DNA of 64,000 nt from Phytoamicus setariae (lineage in GTDB: Bacteria; Pseudomonadota; Alphaproteobacteria; Rhizobiales; Rhizobiaceae): positions 310,001-374,000 of the forward strand of contig NZ_JAEQNC010000006.1 of the NCBI RefSeq assembly GCF_016722925.1, given 5' to 3'. How positions within the stretch are numbered: the stretch's first letter is position 1; every line of letters starts with the position of its first letter. The translations under genes were made by a program, and so were the position numbers. A model generated the notes under the pieces. That model saw only the letters and a list, made by a program, of their open reading frames with translations, had not been told where the DNA came from and did not search any database. Of the stretch, positions 46,651-55,446 are shown one piece after another.

Positions 46651-47077
46651 TGCGGGCCGCCTCGATCTGGCCAAGACAATCGATAACTGCATCGAACGTC
46701 AGCATGGTCGACGCATGACGCGCCTTGTAGTCCTTGACCGGGCGCAGAAACCGCATGTCCTCAAAGCGCCCGACAGGTCCCTCGCCATTGTCCTTCAACA
46801 TGGCCAGCATGTCGATGCGCGCCTGCTTCAACTCGTCGCGCGACGCGCCGATCACATGCCGCGCCATGATTGACGATGATGCCTGGCCCAGAGCGCACGC
46901 CTTGACATCATGTGCGAAAGCACTGACCACCTCTCCATCCATCCTCAGCCAGACCTTGACCTTGGATCCGCAGAGCTTTGAGTGCGCCTGCGCCACCGCG
47001 TCAGCCGCCGCCAGCGTGCCAATCAGCGGAATATTTCCCGCAAATTCGAGGATCTTCGTATTGTAGATGTCATCCAT
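46634..47077 (-). CDS. IscU/NifU-like iron-sulfur cluster assembly scaffold protein
   Basis: A 147-residue protein starting MDDIYNTKILEFAGNIPLIG. The three cysteines of the IscU fold are in place: HSKLCGSK, VKACALGQASSS and VIDCLGQ. The family holds nascent Fe-S clusters; this divergent alphaproteobacterial branch, next to yidD and folE, is common in rhizobia and its clients are unknown. Its stop lies inside the start of yidD. It is transcribed away from folE. Confidence 0.88.
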   Translation of the reverse strand: MDDIYNTKILEFAGNIPLIGTLAAADAVAQAHSKLCGSKVKVWLRMDGEVVSAFAHDVKACALGQASSSIMARHVIGASRDELKQARIDMLAMLKDNGEGPVGRFEDMRFLRPVKDYKARHASTMLTFDAVIDCLGQIEAARNVQPA

Positions 47078-47403
47078 GGCTTGTCACAGTTCTTATCGCA
47101 ATATTTCGTTGTACGGTGCGAACCGGGCAGGATATTCCGCCGTATCCCTTAAAAAGGCAACGCCCCCCTTTGCCACGGACTATCCGTTACTATATTGTAT
47201 GTCGCGATGGGGCGACAGATTTGCAAGAGCAATCGGTAGCCTGTTGTTTGGGAAACCGTGCCGAAGGACCGTCACTGAGACGATGGGCCCGAGGCCCCGG
47301 AACCCGCCAACGGAACCCATGCCTGCAGGGACAGGTGAATGGCCAGCGGCGAGTAGTCCGATTTAGATGATCAAGATTCCGGGAAGGAATCAAGAGGCCG
47401 TTC
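47078..47403. promoter_or_regulatory. Divergent intergenic region between the iscU-like gene and folE
   Basis: This 326 bp stretch must hold promoters for both directions. I see no supported gene. A perfect inverted repeat GATTCC-N5-GGAATC (47375-47391) lies right before the folE ribosome binding site (AAGAGG) and could be a protein or RNA regulatory site. GC-rich segments around 47280-47320 give only short imperfect stems. Confidence 0.4.
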
Positions 47404-48027
47404 ATGGATGCAGTAGTGAAGAAGTTCGCCCGTGAGGACGATGTACCCCACCAACCCACAAAGAAAGAAGCCGAGGATGCGGTTCGCACCCTGTTGCGCT
47501 ACATCGGCGAGGATCCCGACCGCGAGGGGTTGCTTGACACCCCTGCGCGGGTCGTGAAGTCCTACCGCGAATTGTTTTCAGGCTATCATGATTCTGCCGA
47601 GGAAGTCCTTGGCCGTATGTTCGAGGAAGTGGCCGGCTATGACGATATCGTCATGGTGCGCGACATTCCGTTTTTCTCGCATTGCGAACATCACATGGTG
47701 CCGATCATGGGCAAGGCGCATGTCGCCTACCTGCCGGACGGTCGTGTACTCGGTCTTTCGAAGATCGCTCGCGCGGTCGACATCTTCGCCAAGCGCCTGC
47801 AAACGCAGGAGGCCATGACCGCACAGATTGCCAAGGCTATCGACGACACCCTCAGGCCACGCGGCGTTGCAGTGCTGATCGAGGCCGATCACATGTGCAT
47901 GGCCATGCGCGGCGTCAAGAAACTCGGCGCATCCACAATGACGACCACATTTACCGGGGCGTTCAAGAAGGATCCGCGCGAGCAGGCTCGGTTCATGTCG
48001 ATGCTGCGCGGCTACGGTCCGCTGTAA
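47404..48027 (+). CDS. folE: GTP cyclohydrolase I
   Basis: FolE converts GTP to 7,8-dihydroneopterin triphosphate, the first step of folate synthesis. The 207-residue protein has the zinc site [10 protein letters not shown] (Cys94, His97) and [11 protein letters not shown] (Cys165), plus [14 protein letters not shown]. It is the zinc-dependent type IA enzyme. hisI follows after 3 bp, so the two are co-transcribed. Confidence 0.97.
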   Translation: MDAVVKKFAREDDVPHQPTKKEAEDAVRTLLRYIGEDPDREGLLDTPARVVKSYRELFSGYHDSAEEVLGRMFEEVAGYDDIVMVRDIPFFSHCEHHMVPIMGKAHVAYLPDGRVLGLSKIARAVDIFAKRLQTQEAMTAQIAKAIDDTLRPRGVAVLIEADHMCMAMRGVKKLGASTMTTTFTGAFKKDPREQARFMSMLRGYGPL

Positions 48028-48030
48028 TCG

Positions 48031-48480
48031 ATGACGATCGAATTCGACGCCCCCTCCCGGGATAAGCTTGCGCTAGAGGAAGGTACTTCCTTTACGCCGA
48101 AGTTCGATGCCAACGGCCTGATCACGGCCGTTGTCACCGATGCGGACGACAATGCGCTGTTGATGGTCGCCCATATGAATGCCGAAGCACTGATGCTGAC
48201 GCTGGATACGGGAATTGCCCATTACTTCAGCCGCTCCCGGGGCAAGATCTGGAAGAAGGGCGAAACTTCCGGAAATCTCCAGACCGTTGTCGACGTGCTG
48301 ACGGACTGCGACCAGGACGCCTTGCTTATCAAGGTAAGGGTGGCCGGACACGATGCGACCTGCCATACCGGACGCAGATCCTGCTTCTATCGGTCGGTGC
48401 GGATTACAGACGGCGTTCCGCGCCTGATCTCCATCGACGAACATCGCCACTTTGTTCCCTCGGAAGTATACAAAGCTTAA
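48031..48480 (+). CDS. hisI: Phosphoribosyl-AMP cyclohydrolase
   Basis: HisI opens the purine ring of phosphoribosyl-AMP in histidine synthesis. The 149-residue stand-alone enzyme (no HisE domain) shows [35 protein letters not shown], and the metal cysteines in TDCDQDALL and [11 protein letters not shown]. Its ATG follows the folE stop by 3 bp. Confidence 0.96.
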   Translation: MTIEFDAPSRDKLALEEGTSFTPKFDANGLITAVVTDADDNALLMVAHMNAEALMLTLDTGIAHYFSRSRGKIWKKGETSGNLQTVVDVLTDCDQDALLIKVRVAGHDATCHTGRRSCFYRSVRITDGVPRLISIDEHRHFVPSEVYKA

Positions 48481-48602
48481 GTCAAGACTTGGCGCCTTGC
48501 TTCAATTCTGTACAGGCTGAAAGATTCTTTGATTTTCCTTAACCTGTTTGCGCAACTAATGTCTTACATGCAAGTTGTTCAGCCAGCGTAGGATATCAAG
48601 TC

Positions 48603-49577
48603 ATGCTGAACTGGAATTTACACCGTCCGAACGACCCACCGGTCTCTCTGGAACAGGGCGTCAGCACGATTGCCGGAGTACCGGGAACGATCGAAAAATC
48701 GAAACAGCCAAAACCGAAGATTGCGCTGGCACTTGGCGGCGGTGCGGCCCGTGGCTGGGCACATATCGGCGCGCTCAAGGCGCTCGATGAAGAAGGCATA
48801 GAAATCGGCATGATCGCCGGAACTTCGATCGGCGCCCTGGTGGGCGGATGCTATCTGGCCGGAAAACTCGATGAACTGGAGACCTTCGCCCGATCGCTAA
48901 CCATGCGCCGCATGGCGGCGCTGCTCGACTTCACAATCGGCGGCGGCGGCCTTTTTGCCGGCATGCGGCTGACGCGACGTATGCAGGAGCATCTCGAAGG
49001 ATTGTCTATTGAAGGGCTGGATCGCCCCTTTATCGCTGTTGCAACGGAAATTCGTACGGGTCACGAGGTCTGGATCGAAACCGGCTCATTGATTACCGCA
49101 ATCCGTGCCTCCTATGCTCTTCCGGGGATTTTTGAACCCGTATACAGCAACAACCGGACGCTGGTGGACGGCGCACTGGTCAATCCCGTTCCCGTTTCGG
49201 TATGCCGCGCTTACGAGCAGCCACTGGTGGTGGCAATCAATCTTCACTACGACCTCTATGGCCGGTCGGCGGTGGTGAAGCACTCAGCCAAGGCCGACAA
49301 GTTGGAGCGCCAGTTCGAACGCGAGGGAGACCGCGGCAAGAGCGTCAACCTCGGCGTGACGAGCGTCATGGTCGAGGCGTTCAATATCATTCAGGATCGG
49401 ATATCGCGCGCACGCCTTGCCGGTGATCCCCCGGACCTCGCACTTCAACCACGACTGTCCGACATCGGGCTGTCGGAGTTCCATAGGGCCTCCGAACTCA
49501 TCGATCGTGGCTATGAGGAAGTCAAAAGCAAGATCAGTGAGATCAGGCGGATGCAGGAAGTCATCCGCGCTTTTTGA
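48603..49577 (+). CDS. Patatin-like phospholipase (RssA-type)
   Basis: A 324-residue serine hydrolase. The oxyanion glycine run LALGGGAARGWAH is at about 43-54, the nucleophile in GTSIG (Ser75), and the catalytic aspartate in VDGALVNPVP. It matches the bacterial RssA/YchK group, active on phospholipids or lysophospholipids at the inner membrane. There is no signal peptide. It has its own 122 bp upstream region after hisI. Confidence 0.92.
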   Translation: MLNWNLHRPNDPPVSLEQGVSTIAGVPGTIEKSKQPKPKIALALGGGAARGWAHIGALKALDEEGIEIGMIAGTSIGALVGGCYLAGKLDELETFARSLTMRRMAALLDFTIGGGGLFAGMRLTRRMQEHLEGLSIEGLDRPFIAVATEIRTGHEVWIETGSLITAIRASYALPGIFEPVYSNNRTLVDGALVNPVPVSVCRAYEQPLVVAINLHYDLYGRSAVVKHSAKADKLERQFEREGDRGKSVNLGVTSVMVEAFNIIQDRISRARLAGDPPDLALQPRLSDIGLSEFHRASELIDRGYEEVKSKISEIRRMQEVIRAF

Positions 49578-49586
49578 TGAAAGTTG

Positions 49587-49613
49587 GGCCGCAGCCATTG
49601 AAATTCTGCGGCC
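49587..49613. terminator. Hairpin between the convergent patatin and CBS genes
   Basis: Perfect 8 bp arms GGCCGCAG and CTGCGGCC with an 11-nt loop lie between the two stop codons. It could work in both directions, though no long U-run is present. Confidence 0.45.
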
Positions 49614-49622
49614 GCTAAATGG

Positions 49623-50051
49623 TCAACCTGCAATATAGGCTTTGATTTCCTCAGCTTCGCGCTCAATGGCGCGGATATGTGCCTTGACGACATCGCCGAT
49701 GGAAATAATCCCGGCCAGATGACCGTTCTTCTCGACCGGCACATGTCGTGCCCGCTTGGCGCTCATCAGCGACATCAACTCGCCAATTGTCGTCTCTTCG
49801 CGGCAACGGTAGACATTTGGCCACATGATGGATGATACGGATTTTTCGAGACAATCAACGCCCTGGCGGGCAATTGCCGAAACGATGTCGCGCTCGGCGA
49901 GAATGCCGGCGATGTGATCACCGCGATCAATGACGATCACGGCGCCGATGTGATTGTCATTAAGCAGTTTGGCGGCGTCTCTAACGGAGGCCTGTGGCCC
50001 GATAGTCAGGACGTTCCGACCTTTTTCATCCAGGATAGCCTTCACACTCAT
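49623..50051 (-). CDS. CBS-domain pair protein
   Basis: A 142-residue protein made of two CBS motifs (about 8-65 and 72-130): VRDAAKLLNDNHIGAVIVID with GILAERDIVSAIA, and IGELMSLMSAKRARHVPVEK with GIISIGDVVKAHI. CBS pairs bind adenosyl nucleotides and act as energy sensors for a partner. The ATG at 50051 has a strong GAGGAGG site. No partner is evident from the neighbours. Confidence 0.93.
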   Translation of the reverse strand: MSVKAILDEKGRNVLTIGPQASVRDAAKLLNDNHIGAVIVIDRGDHIAGILAERDIVSAIARQGVDCLEKSVSSIMWPNVYRCREETTIGELMSLMSAKRARHVPVEKNGHLAGIISIGDVVKAHIRAIEREAEEIKAYIAG

Positions 50052-50185
50052 GCAACACTCCTCCTCGCACGGGTAGCGACAAATAGGTGGCACTTCGGGA
50101 GCAGGACAATTCCGAGCATGCCACCGTCGACGGAGCGATGGTGCGCCTGAAAACAGGCGAATGCAAGAAAAAGCACTAATATAGG

Positions 50186-50902
50186 TTAGCGCTGCGCCTT
50201 GCGATCAAAAAGACCAAACGTCAGATACCCAAAGAGGAAGCCACCGACATGCGCCTGCCATGCGACGTTGTAGTTGCCATTCGAAGGCACGCCGGCGCCG
50301 TAAACGACGAGCGCATTGGAAAGGGCCCACACGATGATGAACATGATCACAGAGCGGTGGGTCAAAGCTTCGATAATGCCAAGCCTGGGGGCGTATTGAG
50401 AAAAGCGCATCGCCGGGGTGCCAGACAGAGGTAAAGAAAAACGACATGCAGCGCCAAAAGTCGCCGACACTACCCCGGATGCTCCGATGAGCACCACATT
50501 GGCAAAATCTGTCACATAGGCTTGAAAGAAGGCGCTTGCCACCGCTGAGGTAATCCACAAAACGACGAACCGCACGCTGCCGATGCGCTGGGCAAGTGGG
50601 CTTGCGAAGGCGAGAAGCCAGGCGCAGTTGAAAATCAGGTGAATGAATCCACCATGCAGAAAGGAATAGCCCACGGGACCGACGAACCAGCCAGCGTCCT
50701 GATCGAACAACGGATAAAGGTAACGCGCGGGCAGGAACGCCATTAACATCACGAACCTGTTGTCCAGTTCGGCTGAAAGGATGTATTCGCGGGCAAGGTG
50801 AATGGCGACCATGGCGCCGACGAAGGCCACCAGAATGCCCGGGATATTGAACACCGGTTCGGAAACGCGCCTCGCGCCTTCATTCTCAACCTGATTTTCC
50901 AA
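50186..50902 (-). CDS. Rhomboid family intramembrane serine protease
   Basis: A 238-residue polytopic protein with six hydrophobic segments. The catalytic serine is in IGASG (Ser142) and the histidine in AWQAHVGGFLFG (His218); HLIFN near residue 92 supplies the oxyanion asparagine. Rhomboids cleave transmembrane helices of substrate proteins; the substrate is unknown. The start seems to be TTG at 50902 (CGGAG 9 nt upstream); no ATG occurs before about residue 31. Confidence 0.9.
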   Translation of the reverse strand: MENQVENEGARRVSEPVFNIPGILVAFVGAMVAIHLAREYILSAELDNRFVMLMAFLPARYLYPLFDQDAGWFVGPVGYSFLHGGFIHLIFNCAWLLAFASPLAQRIGSVRFVVLWITSAVASAFFQAYVTDFANVVLIGASGVVSATFGAACRFSLPLSGTPAMRFSQYAPRLGIIEALTHRSVIMFIIVWALSNALVVYGAGVPSNGNYNVAWQAHVGGFLFGYLTFGLFDRKAQR

Positions 50903-50945
50903 TGCAAAAAACTCCGAGCCGCAGGGATTGCCCGGTCATATCAGC

Positions 50946-50981
50946 AAAAAAAATGCCGTCCAGCAAAGTTTGCGGACGGCA
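50946..50981 (-). terminator. Rho-independent terminator of the predicted small RNA
   Basis: Outer arms TGCCGTCC (50954-50961) and GGACGGCA (50974-50981), extended by an inner 4 bp stem after a bulged base, are followed on the minus strand by eight U (50953-50946). Confidence 0.85.
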
Positions 50982-51042
50982 CGATCGACATTATGGAGGT
51001 CTGACCGGACAAGTTGTGCTGAAGGTTTCCCTTCCTGATATG
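50946..51042 (-). ncRNA. Predicted small non-coding RNA
   Basis: A strong intrinsic terminator facing the minus strand (50981-50946, eight U residues) has no annotated minus-strand gene before it. Upstream, a promoter-like pair with exact 17 bp spacing predicts a start near 51042, giving an RNA of about 97 nt. It would begin with a small GAAGG-GAAA-CCTTC hairpin, then a mostly single-stranded middle containing ACCTCC, which could pair with ribosome binding sites, and end in the terminator. A short frame (about 43 codons) runs through the terminator but has no ribosome site, so I favour an RNA. I cannot match it to a named family. Confidence 0.6.
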
Positions 51043-51048
51043 ACGTGT

Positions 51049-51077
51049 AGCATGCCATTTGGACCGGATCGTGGCAA
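51049..51077 (-). promoter_or_regulatory. Putative promoter of the small RNA
   Basis: On the minus strand TTGCCA (51077-51072) and CATGCT (51054-51049) are exactly 17 bp apart, near the rhizobial consensus. Start expected near 51042. Confidence 0.4.
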
Positions 51078-51202
51078 TCGAAACCCAATTTTAACCTTAA
51101 CGCGATCCGGGTGGTGGCGCCCCCTGCCCTGGCACGATTTTCGCGTCGCCTATCCTAGAAGCCCTGAATTCCGACTGTTCTGCGGGCATAGGACGTACCG
51201 AA

Positions 51203-51823
51203 ATGAAAATCCGTCACAAAACGACACAGACACTGTTGAGATACTTTACCTGGGTTCGCGGTCGCGACACAGCTCCCCTGCGATCGGCGATAGACCCCTC
51301 CCAGCTGAAGACTGAACTTCCCGACATCTTCATTCTCGAAAAAGGCATGGATGGCCACGTGCGGTTCAGGCTTGCGGGCACGCGCGTCTGTCAGGTGCTC
51401 GGCCAGGAAGTTCGCGGTGAGGAATTCCTGCGATTCTGGCGCACCCGCGACCTGCACAAAATGAAGCTGTCCTTCGACACCATTCTCGCAACCCGGGTCC
51501 CGATGCTGGTTGATGTGCGAGGCATTTCAGACCAGGTAAGCGCTGCGGACTATGAAATGCTGTTGCTTCCCCTGCGCTCCACTCCAAGCGTCTGCGACCG
51601 CATTATCGGCTCCCTGTCGGCGGTCTCGGCTGTTCGATCGCCTTACTCTCTCGGCAGGCGGCTCGAGGCCACGGCTATCACCATCCTTCACGATGCCGTC
51701 CCGGAAGCGGAGGAATTGGATGACTTGGAGGATGACAGTTTCTACATCGACAAGCCCATGACTAGGCCTTTTGGTCACCGTCCGACGCATCTCAGGCTTT
51801 TGCAAGGTGGCCGTCAGGATTGA
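51203..51823 (+). CDS. PAS-domain protein (PAS_5 type)
   Basis: A 206-residue cytoplasmic protein of the PAS_5 family (PF07310) common in rhizobia: LPDIFILEKGMDGHVRFRL, AGTRVCQVLGQEVRGEEF and DYEMLLLPLR are the recognisable parts, covering about residues 25-150. These single-domain PAS proteins are presumed sensors; no output domain is attached here. The C-terminus is acidic. It is followed by the UbiH-type gene, with 87 bp between. Confidence 0.85.
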   Translation: MKIRHKTTQTLLRYFTWVRGRDTAPLRSAIDPSQLKTELPDIFILEKGMDGHVRFRLAGTRVCQVLGQEVRGEEFLRFWRTRDLHKMKLSFDTILATRVPMLVDVRGISDQVSAADYEMLLLPLRSTPSVCDRIIGSLSAVSAVRSPYSLGRRLEATAITILHDAVPEAEELDDLEDDSFYIDKPMTRPFGHRPTHLRLLQGGRQD

Positions 51824-51910
51824 TCGTCACGCTGGCTGCGCCAATTCGGCCCATGGCTTTTTGCCCACCGACGGACTAGACTCGGTGCAAAATTGCGCGG
51901 AGTATTACCC

Positions 51911-53122
51911 ATGGAAGCTTTTGAAATTGCAGTGATTGGCGGCGGCCTTGCCGGATCGATCGCAGCCTTGTCGTTTGCACGCAAGGGCTTCCGGACTGCG
52001 CTCGTGACCCCCGAGACTATCAGGAACGATGCACGCACCTCGGCACTCATGGAAAACTCCATTGGCTTCCTGAAGGCGTTGGAAATCTGGGACAAGGTGA
52101 GCGAGCATGCAACGCCACTTGCAACGATGCAGATTATCGATGGCACCGACCGATTGCTTCGTGCGCCCACCGTCGCCTTTCGCGCCAGCGAAATCGGCCT
52201 GGAGGCATTTGGCCAGAACATTCCCAATGCGCCGTTTCTGGCCATCCTGAACGAGGCGATGGCTGCCGAACCGAACCTTCAAGTGATTTCCGCCGGCGTC
52301 AACAACGCAGTGCTCGGCGGTGAAAAAGCCGAACTGACGCTCACCAATGGCGAGAGGATCCAGGCCGGACTAGTCGTTGGTGCAGACGGCAGGCAATCGT
52401 TGATCCGCAAGTCTGCCGGTATCGACGTGCATGTTACCAACTATCCACAAACGGCGGTCGTGCTGAATTTCAGCCACGATCTGGCACACAACAATACGTC
52501 GACGGAATTCCATACTGCAACAGGGCCGTTTACCCAGGTGCCGCTATCCGGCCGACGTTCGAGCCTTGTCTGGGTTGTTACTCCGCAGGAAGCGGCAGCT
52601 CTGGTCGACATGACCGATGAAGCCCTCAACCGCCGCATAGAAACACGCATGCAATCCATGCTCGGCAAGGTGCGGATCGAAACACGACCACAGGCGTGGC
52701 CGCTTTCCGCCATGACAGCCAAGCACTTCGGCAAGCACAATGCCATTCTCATTGGCGAAGCCGCTCATGTCTTCCCGCCAATCGGCGCGCAGGGCCTCAA
52801 TCTCAGCCTCAGGGACATAGAGACGGCGGTAGGGCTGGCAGGCGAGGCAAAAGCGGCTGGCCGCAATCTTTCGATCGGCGACGCCTATGACCGTCGCAGG
52901 CGTGCAGACATATTGACCCGGACAGCGGGCATCGACCTGCTCAACCGCTCTCTGTTGTCGGGATTCCTGCCGGTACAGATGCTCCGGGCCGCGGGTTTGC
53001 AGGTGCTCTCCTCCGTTGCGCCGCTTAGGCACTTCCTGATGCAGGAAGGCGTCTCGCCTGGCCGGGCCCTGAGAGGTTTTCCGGACTTCCTACGGAAAAA
53101 GATCGATCGGAAGCACGCCTGA
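51911..53122 (+). CDS. FAD-dependent hydroxylase of the UbiH/UbiF/COQ6 family
   Basis: A 403-residue flavoprotein monooxygenase, probably a ring hydroxylase of ubiquinone synthesis. The FAD GxGxxG site is IGGGLAGSIAAL at about 9-20, the GADGRQS (DG) motif lies near residue 158, and GEAAHVFPPIGAQGLNLSLRD is the second FAD motif typical of UbiH-like enzymes. The ring position hydroxylated cannot be told from sequence. The last 33 bp overlap the end of the convergent AEC transporter gene. Confidence 0.9.
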   Translation: MEAFEIAVIGGGLAGSIAALSFARKGFRTALVTPETIRNDARTSALMENSIGFLKALEIWDKVSEHATPLATMQIIDGTDRLLRAPTVAFRASEIGLEAFGQNIPNAPFLAILNEAMAAEPNLQVISAGVNNAVLGGEKAELTLTNGERIQAGLVVGADGRQSLIRKSAGIDVHVTNYPQTAVVLNFSHDLAHNNTSTEFHTATGPFTQVPLSGRRSSLVWVVTPQEAAALVDMTDEALNRRIETRMQSMLGKVRIETRPQAWPLSAMTAKHFGKHNAILIGEAAHVFPPIGAQGLNLSLRDIETAVGLAGEAKAAGRNLSIGDAYDRRRRADILTRTAGIDLLNRSLLSGFLPVQMLRAAGLQVLSSVAPLRHFLMQEGVSPGRALRGFPDFLRKKIDRKHA

Positions 53123-54052
53123 TTTCAGCAGGTAGAGCAAAGCCGAGACAGTCAACACCGAGATAATCGTCGTGATCAGCACGGTGGCCGACGCCCTCTC
53201 CCGCCAGACATCGTATTGCTGGGCAATGACAAAAACATTGGTCGCGGTCGGCAAGGCCGACAGCAACAAGGCCGTTTCGACCCAGACGGCCGGGAAATTA
53301 CCAAAAGCGCTCATGTAGAGATACATCACGACCGGCAACGCGATCAGTTTTGCCGGCACGATGTACGGTATCTCTTCCGGTACGCGCTTCAGCGGGCGAA
53401 GAGCCAGCGTGACACCCATGGCAAACAGCGCACAGGGTGCGGCGGCCTGCGCCAGATTGTCGATCATCGTCTGCGGCGCGATTGGCGCCTCGAATCTGGT
53501 AAAAGCCGCGACAAATCCGGCGAGCGTCGCCAGGATGAACGGATGCAGCGCGATTTTCAGCGACACGTCCTTCGCCAGCACCAGCGGTGGCCGCTTCTCA
53601 TGGCCATCGAATGCCATGAACGCAGGTGCAATGGTGAAATGGATCAGATTCTCGAAGGCAAAGATCAGTGCGAGCGGCAGGGCCGCTGCTTCGCCGAATG
53701 CAGCAAACGCGATACCAGGGCCGAGATAGCCGATATTGCCATAGGCAGCCGCCAGGCCCTGCAGAGTCGATTCGCCGACCGGATTGCGCCTGAAGACCCG
53801 GCCCGAGACAAACACCACGGCAAACACCGAATAAGTGGCCGCAAGGCTTGTCAGGATGAAGTCGAAACGGGTCAGTTGTTCAACCGGCGTGCGGCCGATG
53901 ATCTTGAAGAACAAAGCCGGCAGGGCAATGTAAATGATGAAGAAGTTGAGCCAACCGAGCGATTCTTCCCCAAGCTTGCGAACTTTGCCAGCCCCGTAGC
54001 CAAGCAGGATCAGGCCAAAGAACGGCAGCACCAGTGCTGAAATTTCCGCCAT
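53090..54052 (-). CDS. AEC family transporter (auxin efflux carrier type)
   Basis: A 320-residue membrane protein with ten hydrophobic segments in two halves of five. FFGLILLGYGAGK at the start and AYGNIGYLGPGIAFAAFG, then LPTATNVFVIAQQY, are typical of bacterial AEC carriers, which export malate, malonate or amino-acid-like anions. The substrate is unknown. It is preceded on the same strand by ccdA 23 bp upstream, and its 3' end overlaps the UbiH-type gene on the other strand. Confidence 0.9.
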   Translation of the reverse strand: MAEISALVLPFFGLILLGYGAGKVRKLGEESLGWLNFFIIYIALPALFFKIIGRTPVEQLTRFDFILTSLAATYSVFAVVFVSGRVFRRNPVGESTLQGLAAAYGNIGYLGPGIAFAAFGEAAALPLALIFAFENLIHFTIAPAFMAFDGHEKRPPLVLAKDVSLKIALHPFILATLAGFVAAFTRFEAPIAPQTMIDNLAQAAAPCALFAMGVTLALRPLKRVPEEIPYIVPAKLIALPVVMYLYMSAFGNFPAVWVETALLLSALPTATNVFVIAQQYDVWRERASATVLITTIISVLTVSALLYLLKSGVLPIDLFP

Positions 54053-54075
54053 CGATTACGCCCGCCGAAAGCGTC

Positions 54076-54828
54076 TCAGCCGATTTTCATCAGAATCGGA
54101 AAGGTCTGCTGAAACCAGATGGCGACATCACCGATGAAACCGAAAATAAACGCAAGCCCGGTCAGCACCAGAAGCGTTCCCATCACCTTTTCAATCAGAC
54201 CGAGGTGACGGCGAAAGCGGATCAGGAAAGCCATGAATGCCCCCGAAAACGCCGCTGCGAGCCAGAAGGGCACCGCCAGACCGAGCGAATAGATCGACAG
54301 CAACATGGCGCCATCGCCAACGGTTTGCTGGGAAGCGGCAACGGCAAGAATTGCGCCCAGAATCGGCCCGATGCAGGGAGTCCAGCCAAATGCGAATGCC
54401 AGCCCCATGATGTAGGCGCCAGTCCACGTGGCGGGCTGGCCACCCGACTGGAACCGAGCCTCCCGCGACAGGAAGGGGATCTTCAACAGGCCGAGGAAGT
54501 TCAGGCCCATGGCAATAATGATGACGCCGCCGATCTGCGCGAGCAGCACCATATGCTGGCGCAGCATCATGCCGATGGTGGTGGCGCTTGCGCCAAGCGA
54601 AACGAAGACGGTGGCAAAACCCAGCGTGAAGAACAGCGAGGCCAGCATGACAGCCCGGCGCGGCGTCCGGTCGGGCTGAGCGGAGCTATCGGGCGCCTTG
54701 AATTCCTCGACGGAAATACCAGCCATGTAACAGAGATAAGGCGGCACCAGCGGCAGAACGCAGGGTGAAAGGAACGACAGCGCGCCCGCGGCAATCGCAC
54801 TCCAATAGGTGATCTCTGTAACGGCCAA
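54076..54828 (-). CDS. ccdA: Cytochrome c biogenesis protein CcdA
   Basis: CcdA moves reducing equivalents from cytoplasmic thioredoxin across the inner membrane for haem attachment and periplasmic disulfide reduction. About 250 residues, six transmembrane helices; the redox cysteines are in LSPCVLPLVPPYLCYMAG and GWTPCIGPILG. No ATG fits the N-terminus; TTG at 54828, with GGAG 6 nt upstream, is the best start, and TTG at 54843 is also open. It precedes the AEC gene. Confidence 0.9.
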   Translation of the reverse strand: MAVTEITYWSAIAAGALSFLSPCVLPLVPPYLCYMAGISVEEFKAPDSSAQPDRTPRRAVMLASLFFTLGFATVFVSLGASATTIGMMLRQHMVLLAQIGGVIIIAMGLNFLGLLKIPFLSREARFQSGGQPATWTGAYIMGLAFAFGWTPCIGPILGAILAVAASQQTVGDGAMLLSIYSLGLAVPFWLAAAFSGAFMAFLIRFRRHLGLIEKVMGTLLVLTGLAFIFGFIGDVAIWFQQTFPILMKIG

Positions 54829-54950
54829 CGACAACTCCGGCAAACGTGCAATGCGCTGGTTTGTTTAGCCAAACACCCATCTGGGCGCCAGTCACAGTTT
54901 CTTGAACGCAAATTTGCCGCAGGGAATTGGAAAAATAGTTCATTATAGGG

Positions 54951-54980
54951 TTGACCGGCAAAAGGCGCTTCGCATATGTA
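54951..54980 (+). promoter_or_regulatory. Putative tRNA-Lys promoter
   Basis: TTGACC (54951-54956) and TATGTA (54975-54980) are separated by 18 bp; shifting by one base gives GTTGAC-N17-CATATG, close to the rhizobial consensus. The transcript would start about 30 nt before the tRNA. Confidence 0.55.
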
Positions 54981-55016
54981 TCGCCCACTTCCGCAGCACA
55001 AGAATCCGCTGCCAGG

Positions 55017-55092
55017 GAGAGCGTAGCTCAGCCGGTAGAGCAACTGACTTTTAATCAGTAGGTCATGGGTTCGAATCCCATCGCTCTCACCA
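55017..55092 (+). tRNA. tRNA-Lys (anticodon TTT)
   Basis: The 76-base gene folds as a full cloverleaf: acceptor GAGAGCG/CGCTCTC, D arm GCTC...GAGC, anticodon stem ACTGA/TCAGT with loop CTTTTAA (anticodon at 55050-55052), T arm with TTCGAAT, discriminator A and an encoded CCA. It reads AAA/AAG lysine codons. Confidence 0.98.
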
Positions 55093-55446
55093 CAAATAAT
55101 AAATAAAATCAGCATAATACCGGCACTCAGATGGCGTAAGTCATTTGCATTGACTTACTGATATTTACGGCTTTTCCCGAGGTTTTGCGCGTGTGTCGGG
55201 CATATGATTGGCACATGGCACACGATTCCCCTGCCCTAAAAGAACGTAAAGCCACCCCGCGATGAAGTGGAGCAGCTCTGCGGGTGTGGTGGCGCGGCCG
55301 TACCAGGCGGTGAGCCCGGCTGTTTTGTGCGTGGTTAGTTCGCAGTCTTGCCCTGCCCTAGCTCATGCCATGAGGGGCGCACGCATTTCGATTTTGATGG
55401 GGGCTTATGCTGGCCCCCTGGTGCCGGGAACTTTGCGCAGCATCAC
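55093..55446. other. Non-coding scar downstream of tRNA-Lys
   Basis: This 354 bp stretch has no supportable gene. The first 40 bases are AT-rich. On the minus strand a stop-free stretch of about 65 codons (ending TAA near 55167) reads protein-like (TAWYGRATTPAELLHFIAGW) but lacks a start and follows a stop, suggesting a broken gene. An 8 bp inverted repeat is at 55136-55158. Such a 3' tRNA flank is a common integration point for mobile elements, but I see no integrase or repeated tRNA end. Confidence 0.4.
55136..55158. repeat. Perfect inverted repeat near tRNA-Lys
   Basis: GTAAGTCA (55136-55143), spacer TTTGCAT, TGACTTAC (55151-55158). It has no U-run and lies 44 bp after the tRNA. It may be a protein-binding site or part of a decayed element. 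Confidence 0.5.

Noticed and set aside
47067-47366. A 99-codon plus-strand frame upstream of folE
   Set aside because: No ribosome site, no domain, low-complexity proline-rich end; it covers the divergent promoter region.
54567-55115. Minus-strand frame of 182 codons across tRNA-Lys
   Set aside because: It crosses a perfect tRNA and the ccdA gene in another frame.
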